Shown here piece by piece: positions 57,246-64,000 of a DNA stretch of 64,000 bases (its first letter is position 1; each line of letters starts with the position of its first letter). Both the position numbers and the translations under genes were made by a program. Under the pieces are notes generated by a model that was given only the letters and a program-made list of their open reading frames with translations, had not been told where the DNA came from and did not search any database. Origin of the DNA: Ephydatia muelleri (taxonomy: Eukaryota > Porifera > Demospongiae > Spongillida > Spongillidae); contig JABACO010000032.1 in the NCBI GenBank assembly GCA_013339895.1, positions 248,001-312,000 of the forward strand, written 5' to 3'.

Positions 57246-60200
57246 TCATACATTTAGCTGCACACATCCACACACAATCTTACTGTACGAATTGATTGTT
57301 CGTCGACACAGCTTCCCAGCATAATCAGGTTTTGGGTATCCAATGACCCTCTCAAATACCACATGGCTTCTTGAACCAGGAATGTAGGAAGAATTAAATG
57401 GAGAGTTGGCATCTGAAATAAAGTTAGAAAGAAGTACATTATTCTCACGTGAGCTATAACCCAGGTACCCTTTAGTACTGACCCCTCCCACCCTCCACCC
57501 ATCCCCCTCCCAAATAAAACATGGTATCAGTCATGACCTTTGAACCATGATACTAGGTACAAGACCTATTGCTATATTTACCAGAGAGGTGACATCACCT
57601 CATCCTCAGTTACCTGGGTATGGGAAAACGTTGGAGTCATCATTGATGCCATCCACCACTCCATAAGGCTCCACATTGTTCAAATACAGGTCTGCATACA
57701 GCTTGTTCACTATGTCAGCCACAGTGGGGTTCGGCATGAACTGCAATGTGCAGAGCAATTATTAACACTCAATTATTAACACTCAATTACAATCATTAAC
57801 ACTCAATTATTAACACTTTCATCTTGCAGTTTGTACATTATTGCAAAAACTACAAGCTGCAATTGTAACTCGTAACTGCATTTCAAGACACTGGTACCTC
57901 AACCCCATAAACATAGGACACAGTATGTACTTTGTAGTGCTAAGGGTTAAAGCTGCCTCAAGGTATCGGGTGACGCTGTTTATATATTTCTGCGCATTTC
58001 GTAATTTAATGATTATCAGTATAATCATATTTAGCAATTAAAATAGCATCGGAGAAGATTAAACATGATGGACGATTTTAGGAAGAATGAATAGGTGTAT
58101 ACCATGCTTCTGAAGGTTTGTGCTGGTCATTTGAGATGTGATAGGTATATGTGTGAATGACCACAGCGAGGGGATGCACATAATAACACCAGGTGTACAT
58201 AATAACACCAGGTGCACATAACTAGCAACAATAAGGCAAACCATAACCAGCTTCCAAACTCAGTGGACTTTAACTCTTTCGTGGGCGGCAACGCATTATT
58301 GCTCCGTAGTTGCTATGAAGAATCTAACCATTGTAATGTTTTCGGAGTCAACAACTGTATTGTTCAGAGGAAAGTCACCGCAATAATTACCTCGAAATGA
58401 TGCTAATTTAAAGTTCTTCATGATCACAGCTTCAGTTAACTGAAGCCGTGATCATGAAGTTTAAATTAGTATAAATTAAATTAGTGCGTTGGCAATTGCT
58501 GTTTCGGGAAAAAGTTCCTTGTAAATAAGTTCTGAGAATTTGACAAGCAAATAATATTTCCTCTGAATAATATGTTATGGACTCCAAAAGCGTTAATGGT
58601 TAGATATAAAAGTGGCTTCATTGTAGCAGCTGTGGCGCAATATTGCGCTGTTGCCCATGAAAGAGTTAATTTGAGTAATTAATAATTGCCCCAATGAAGA
58701 CTGTACCAAATGGTAGCAGTATAAATAAAGTTCTTTGGGCTCAGAGCATTTTTTTGTGTGACTTTTGTCTATTAGTGATGACAAGGTGATGACAAGGTGA
58801 TTATTCACTTTTTTTATACAGTAAACTATCTCCTCATGCGCTCCTCCCTTGAATGGCCACCACACATAAACCATACGTGAAGAGATCAAGGATTCAACTT
58901 ACATGCTGAGGAGATATTTGGTACACGTAGCTAGCCACAGTGCCACACACCTCAATCGTGCCTGAAACCAAAGAACATATTACTCCAGGGTACTCCCCCC
59001 CCCCCTCCCCTTATCAGGCCATATACATAAATAAAAAAGCTTCCCTATTGAGAAAGTGATCTAGGATTGGTGGTGTAAAAAGCAAGGAAACAAGGTACAA
59101 TACTGTTACAGTGGGGTTTGGTAGGATCCTACAACCAACAGCCCACATTTGGCAAATGTAGGACTGTTCAGTTGTAGGATCCTATCAAACCCCACTGTAA
59201 CAGTATTGTACCTTGTTTCCTTGCTTTTTACACCACCAATCCTAGATCACTTTCTCAATAGGGAAGCTTTTTTCCCCTAATATTTATCCCCCCTGGAAAC
59301 ACGTTTTACTGAATTCATTTGCTAGTTAAGTGAATAGTAAGTGTCAAGAAGTTATTCTACATTGATATGATGCAGGCACATGGCATTTCCCTAATTAATA
59401 TCTTCCCTCGATAATGTTGTTTATGCAAATGCACCTCTGGAAACAAAATGCTACAATTTGATGTTTATTTCGTCTTTGTTCGATGTTTCTAACAATAGTT
59501 ACATGAAACAAAAGAGAAAGAGGAGATAAATGGAATGGCAATATTGAAGTGTCAACCTGTAGCTCCATGATGGTACTGTTGAACAAAGCGTATGTTGTGT
59601 ATTATGTGCCAGTGGGCTGGTTAGTGGGCTGGTTAGTGGGCTGGCTAGCGGGCTGGTTAGTGGGCTGGTTAGTGGGCTGGCTAGTAGAGACAATGCTTCG
59701 CTATCATTGTAAAATGCTCGATTGAAAACCACGCCCACTGAGCCAATCTTACATGGGACCACTAGTGTGAGTTCTGATATGGCAGTTCTAAATGAAGCAC
59801 AGGATGTGTGCAGTAGTGTACGCCATGTGATGCTACACTCATGTGAACTGTACATACATCCATCCTATGTGAAACCACACCCACATAAAAGGGAGGAGGG
59901 GCCATGTGAAACCACACCCACCTAAAGGGAGGAGGGGCCATGTGAAACCACACCCACATACAGGGAGGAGGGGCCATGTAAAACCACACCCACATAAAGG
60001 GAGGAGGGGCCACGTGAAACCACACCCACATAAAGGGAGGAGGGCCATGTAAACCACACCCACATAAAGGGAGGAGGGGCCATGTAAAACCACACCCACA
60101 TAAAGGGAGGAGGGGCCATGTGTGCCCATAAGGCCACCATACCTGGTCCAAAGAGCATTGGTGAATTGGTAAAGAAGGTTCGTGAGCTGGTCTCCCGACT

Positions 60201-61821
60201 GAAAGCTGTCAGGCAGTTCACTTGAGTGTAAGTGGCAAGGACAGTCATGTTGACATCAGTCACAGTAATAGTGCCCATCATGAAGCTAAGCATGTCAGTG
60301 GACTCCAGAGTCAGTATGTTCGAGTCACAGGACTGACGCTTAGTTCGATCTTTGTGTAAGAGGATCTGCATGATGTAATATACATGACATCATCATGATG
60401 TAATATACAACTATGTAACTTGTGAATTTAATTATCTGTAATTACAATGTAAATGATTACTATGTTAAGACATCACATCACAAGACCTACTTGATAGGTG
60501 CCCAATTTGGTGATGTTGTCATGTCTTAAACACAAGTGCAACAATTCCCTCATGGGACTCTTTATTATCCAGCAGATGACAAACTCTAAATGATGCCACT
60601 TTACACTCCTTGTGCACTTGATTCATTGTTATGTCTGGGTGATCAGACTACATCATACCTCTGGGTGATCAGACTACATCATACCTCTGGGTGATCAGAC
60701 TACATCATACCTCTGGGTGATCAGACTACATCATACCTCTGGGTGATCAGACTACATCATACCTCTGGGTGATCAGACTACATCATACCTCTGGGTGATC
60801 AGACTACATCATACCTCTGGGTGATCAGACTACATCATACCTCTGGGTGATCAGACTACATCATACCTCTGGGTGATCAGACTACATCATACCTCTGGGT
60901 GATCAGACTACATCATACCTCTGGGACACTGATATGCAGAAATATAGCTTTTTATACAAAACCTCACAACCAAGCATATTCATACAAGTTTCATCACAGT
61001 GTAAGAGTATCCATAGCAACAAGCAACATGCTACCCCAGATAATGATTCACACACAAACACACCTACACCCACCCAAGCATCAACACCCACACACATACC
61101 AACAACCCTTACACACATACCCTTGTGTGAAGGGGTTAGAGGAAGTGACAAGAAAGGGGAGGGGCTAGAAGAAGTTAGAAGATGAAGGAAGCCTTAAGAG
61201 CTGATGCACTAACCATGTACCATCAGATCCCCAGACCCTGCACAGGTCCCCAGACCCTAAACAGGTCCCCTGACTAGGGTGGTTCTCACCTCTTGAAGGA
61301 AAGAAGTCTCGTGGAGTGTGTGGACACTTCTGTCTTGCCTCCTCTGGAGAGAACTGGTACTGACATTGAAGGTGCTGTCGACAAAGGCCTGGGCACCTGG
61401 TAGAGTCACAATGTCTTGCAGGTTAGCACAGCCAGGGAGATACCAGTTAGCCAGAGGCAGGCACGTAGCACGCAACACTAGACCATAGTCCTGCACAGAG
61501 AAATCAAATATCACGATGGCAACCAAAACACATGGCCATAACTTAAGTGAGTACAGAAAATGTAGTATACTGAGTTAATATACTGAGATAATATACCGAG
61601 GTAATATGGGATCGTTTCCACGAAAAGGGACCTCACACATGATTTTGAAAACAGAACATATTTTCTAAAGACTAAAATATATCATTTGACAATTTTCAGC
61701 AAATTGGACAACAAATCAAGTACTTATCTTAACACTATGTACACTACTTTAAAGAGAGTTTTTGACAATAAATGGAATATGAGACAAATGCGAAGTAAAT
61801 CTGTCATTCAGTGATTGGTGG

Positions 61822-61892
<71 letters not shown>

Positions 61893-62795
61893 GCATGTAG
61901 AGGCAAACACGTATCATGCTGGTGATGGACTAAAACAACACACAAACAAACATGTAACATTCTCTTATTAGTGAGCACAGCTTTTGTCGTATAGTAAAGC
62001 TATGCATCTTTGCATTGCTGTTTGCAAACCAAGTATATAAACCTCTAGCACGAATATATGTGTGCTAAATTTGCTTCTCCCTCCTCCACCTCCTCTCAAC
62101 ACATGTACCGGTATATATGTGTGCTAAATTTGCTTCTCCCTCCTCCACCTCCTCTCAACACATGTACCGGTGGCTTACATCAGTTGTTGATCCAGTGTCC
62201 AGGAACTGCAGCACTGCTGTACCACTCTTGACAATGATCCCATTGGTCAAACCATCAATGTCAGCAGGTGCAGAGATGTTCAGTGTGGTATTGTCGTACG
62301 TCAGTTGATAGAAGGTCTTTGAGTTGAAGACAAAGTCACTGGACTGGGCAGTGATCTGGAGAAGGTTGCCATAGGGACACGAGGCTCTCCACTTTTGAGT
62401 CCAGTTGGCTTTGTGGTAATAGACTCCAGGAGGTACCATCAGAGCACACATGCCATGGGTTGCAATCATGTAATGCAGCAATGATGAGCGGGGCACGAAG
62501 CAATAACTTACACGTCACCTTGTCGGTAGGGGCGAGGAACCAGCTCCTGCCAGAGAGCGAGACCTGACTGGTGACGTTTCCCAAGCAACGCAGTGTCCGG
62601 GTGCACGGCGGGCCGGGGGTTATGGCGTAAGCGGCGTAGGAGCTATGCGATAGGAAAGGGAGTGAGATGTGTCGCCAGAGAGGCAACTCGCGGAGCTGCC
62701 ACTTACTTCGCTACAACACTGACTCCGCGTAAGCAATCGAAATCCTGCCCCAAGACGGCTGGTATGACCAACAAGATGGCCAGCATGGACAGCAT
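57246..62795 (-). CDS. Secreted protein of unknown family, 8 exons, 413 residues
   Basis: Exons, joining in phase throughout: 62795-62707, 62642-62512, 62423-62179, 61490-61290, 60365-60143, 58961-58903, 57740-57614, 57412-57246 (TGA). It starts with a clear signal peptide (MLSMLAILLVIPAVLGQ), followed by a Cys-containing ectodomain: GPPCTRTLRCLGNVTSQVSL, FYYHKANWTQKWRASCPYGN, LTYDNTTLNISAP, RATCLPLANWYLPGCANLQD, then a dibasic KDRTKRQSCDS that looks like a furin-type site. The rest reads TIEVCGTVASYVYQISPQH, NPTVADIVNKLYADLYLNNV and VFERVIGYPKPDYAGKLCRR. At least seven N-glycosylation sequons are visible and no transmembrane segment. I do not recognise the family. A strong GTAAGA donor lies inside the last exon (after NSY), so an alternative, longer 3' end is possible. 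Confidence 0.82.
58401..58475. repeat. Near-perfect palindrome in an intron
   Basis: The 44-bp core 58416-58459 ('cttcatgatcacagcttcag...') pairs with itself with one mismatch, and arms extend outward through 'ctaatttaaa'/'tttaaattag' with a 3-nt offset. Cruciform or foldback element in the intron between exons 58961-58903 and 57740-57614. Confidence 0.85.
59033..59273. mobile_element. Foldback MITE, 241 bp, arms of about 100 bp
   Basis: Left arm 'aaaaaagcttccctattgag' ... 'taggatcctacaac' is the near-exact reverse complement of the right arm ending 'ctcaatagggaagctttttt'. Only about 35 bp form the loop. It lies in the intron between exons 60365-60143 and 58961-58903 of the secreted-protein gene. 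The high arm identity suggests a recent insertion or gene conversion between arms. Confidence 0.93.
59600..59690. repeat. 'ggctggttagtg' minisatellite
   Basis: About seven copies of a 12-bp unit with 'ctagc' variants in an intron of the secreted-protein gene. Confidence 0.93.
59868..60128. repeat. 36-bp minisatellite, about 7 copies
   Basis: Unit 'gtgaaaccacacccacataa' plus 'agggaggaggggccat'. It abuts the donor of exon 60365-60143. Confidence 0.95.
60640..60925. repeat. 26-bp minisatellite, 11 copies, nearly identical
   Basis: Unit 'acctctgggtgatcagacta' plus 'catcat', in the intron between exons 61490-61290 and 60365-60143. Uniform direct repeats with no spacers, so not a CRISPR. Confidence 0.97.
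61610..61740. mobile_element. MITE family 1, truncated copy
   Basis: Left end 'gatcgtttccacgaaaaggg' followed by 'acctcacacatg' matches the left end of the copies at 52105 and 35007. No right end was found. Confidence 0.65.
61825..62168. repeat. (GT)n tract and a 59-bp tandem duplicate
   Basis: Pure GT at 61826-61888. 62056-62168 is two near-identical copies of a 59-bp unit containing 'gtgtgctaaatttgcttctc', ending just before exon 62423-62179's donor side. Confidence 0.9.
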
Positions 62796-63145
62796 CTTGC
62801 TATCAGCTACAAGCGAAAGATGCAGTAGTAAGCCTGGAGGGGCGGGCGCAACAGTACAGCCATTGCCATTGTGCGCTAAGCGCCATTGGACTCATCGAGG
62901 CCAGCCTTTTCATAGGCCACTTTGGCTACCATGTGTGTCTCCCCATAATGAATGCGATCAAGGCAAGCCTAGGGCGGGCTCCTTCATGCGGCTAAACGCT
63001 GTTGTCGCGGCGTGCGCGTACAAAGAGGAGTGTTATGTTCAATTGTCACAACGAGATGAGTGTGTGTGCATGTGTGTGGTAATGTGTTCAGAATGTCTAA
63101 ATGGTATATTTTGCTTTGCTGACAGAGCCTGCCTTCGACTGCACA
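62796..63145. other. Region between the secreted-protein gene and the eIF4E-like gene
   Basis: About 350 bp holding the probable promoter of the minus-strand secreted-protein gene. The open plus frame here is a shadow. No TATA box is obvious. Confidence 0.5.
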
Positions 63146-63911
63146 TCAACATGTGACTGTCAAATGAAGAAATATCCTGGTCATGTGATGGTCATGTGAC
63201 TGCATGCACACATTTGAAAGAAAAACACACAACACTGTCTTGCATAAACTAGAGGTGGTATAAGATACTTCACAAAGATCAGAGAATATGCATATACCCT
63301 AACCATGATCTGCTTTAGAAGTATCTTACCTGATAATGAAGAGTGGCAGGAAATCTAACATCTCTCCATCTGTCTTTGAATGGTGTTTCTAGAACATGGG
63401 GAGGTGGTGGAAAGAGGAGGGGAGAGAGGGAGGTGGTGGAAAGAGGGAGGGAGGGAGGGGGAGGTTGGTGGAAATAGTGGAGGGAGGGGGAGGTGCGGGA
63501 AAGAGGGTTTTTTGGTGGAGGGAATACAACGTAATTGACCTCAAAATAAATGCACCAACAGATATTGTACCCTATTGTGGAGAATTTTCCAGTTTCCTTA
63601 TTGACATCGGCTGTCCATATTGCTAATTTGGCACCCCCTTAGGTCTGATCTGGACTACAGCACCACACATATCTGGTCAGAACTCTCCGCAACTCCTTCT
63701 TCCAATTAGCAGCCTAAAGCTGTGTGGGCAACACCGAGAAAAATTTCCTTCCTTCATAATTGGGTTTTCTCTATGACATCACTATGACATCACTCACGGC
63801 CTCCTCCCACAATGAATCTGCCACATCACGCCTATCCTTCTTCTCCCAGCTGACCAGCCAACGCCCACCTCTCTTGTTCCTCGGATCTTCCCACATTGGC
63901 TTGATGCCTTC
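63146..63911 (-). pseudogene. eIF4E: eIF4E-like cap-binding protein, 3' exons, one exon frame-shifted
   Basis: Exon 63911-63798 is intact and reads EGIKPMWEDPRNKRGGRWLV then SWEKKDRRDVADSLWEEA. This matches the eIF4E cap-pocket region with the MWED motif and the conserved GGRW. The next exon (63719 to about 63560) is recognisable only in mixed frames: LLIG, GVAESSDQIC, GAVVQIRPKG, then KLAIWTADVNKETGKFSTIG. It has four frame changes (near bases 4, 18, 54 and 86 of the exon) that sum to zero modulo three. Exon 63388-63330 reads TPFKDRWRDVRFPATLHYQ, and 63199-63146 reads SHDHHMTRIFLHLTVTC to a TGA; together they resemble the eIF4E ending '...YQSHAD'. The 5' part lies beyond the window. It could be a decaying copy or a real gene with local sequence errors. 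Confidence 0.75.
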
Positions 63912-64000
63912 CTGCAGGTAACCATAGCAACATTGGGTGACTATCTGGCTTATTGCAACTAGTCTTGTGGAGAATGGCTTTAATGATCAGTAGAACCAGT
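63912..64000 (-). other. Intron of the eIF4E-like gene to the window edge
   Basis: The acceptor 'ttacctgcag' precedes the exon at 63911. Upstream exons are outside the window. Confidence 0.6.

Noticed and set aside
60640-60925. CRISPR-like direct repeat array
   Set aside because: The 26-bp units are contiguous with no variable spacers, lie in an intron of an animal gene, and no cas genes are present.
62593-63156. 187-codon plus-strand frame
   Set aside because: It lies opposite the first exons of the minus-strand secreted-protein gene and shows no domain; judged a shadow.

Overview
This is eukaryotic, animal-type DNA. The genes are split by short GT-AG introns (mostly 60-250 bp, some swollen by minisatellites), there is an intron-less eukaryotic tRNA gene with a Pol III T-run, and the conserved genes are animal ones (JIP3/JIP4 scaffold, ZNF830, eIF4E-like, NNMT-like methyltransferase). 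Dense (CA)n/(GT)n tracts, many intronic minisatellites and several ZMYM1-like hAT transposons suggest an invertebrate, perhaps a sponge or another early-branching marine animal. That placement is inference; nothing here fixes the species.

Left part (1-35 kb) is a repeat-rich landscape. It holds a 1-kb tandem duplication (1-1.74 kb), a short hAT element with perfect 16-bp inverted repeats (2.2-3.1 kb), a nearly complete hAT transposase with one frame break (3.8-6.2 kb), a lone WDR33-like exon (6.6 kb), two opposed LINE reverse-transcriptase fragments (7.8-9.1 kb) and another hAT fragment (10 kb). A secreted Thr/Pro-rich protein gene with a 27-bp repeat array lies at 13.2-14.4 kb and has an inverted shorter paralogue at 29.0-29.4 kb. 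A Ty3/gypsy pol remnant (25.4-28.2 kb) is adjoined by a 3.4-kb hAT element with an exact 8-bp target-site duplication (22.0-25.4 kb).

The most striking gene is at 16.6-20.1 kb on the minus strand. Ten exons join in frame, with no stop, into a protein of about 961 residues homologous to the V(D)J recombinase RAG1. It has a RAG1-type N-terminal zinc region, a RING finger, the three acidic catalytic positions, and the C-x2-C and H-x4-H zinc ligands. I found no RAG2-like kelch gene and no clear terminal inverted repeats near it.

Right part (35-64 kb) carries the conserved genes, all on the minus strand except a tRNA-Leu(AAG): ZNF830 (35.4-40.2 kb, two single-base frame problems), an NNMT/PNMT-family methyltransferase (42.3-43.1 kb), a JIP3/JIP4 (MAPK8IP3/SPAG9) scaffold (43.5-54.3 kb), a secreted protein of unknown family, 413 residues (57.2-62.8 kb), and an eIF4E-like gene running off the right edge with one badly frame-shifted exon. 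Their introns hold about twenty minisatellites, a 0.9-kb G-rich tract and several foldback/MITE elements. One exon of the secreted gene is duplicated in inverted orientation 25 kb away at 31.7-32.0 kb.
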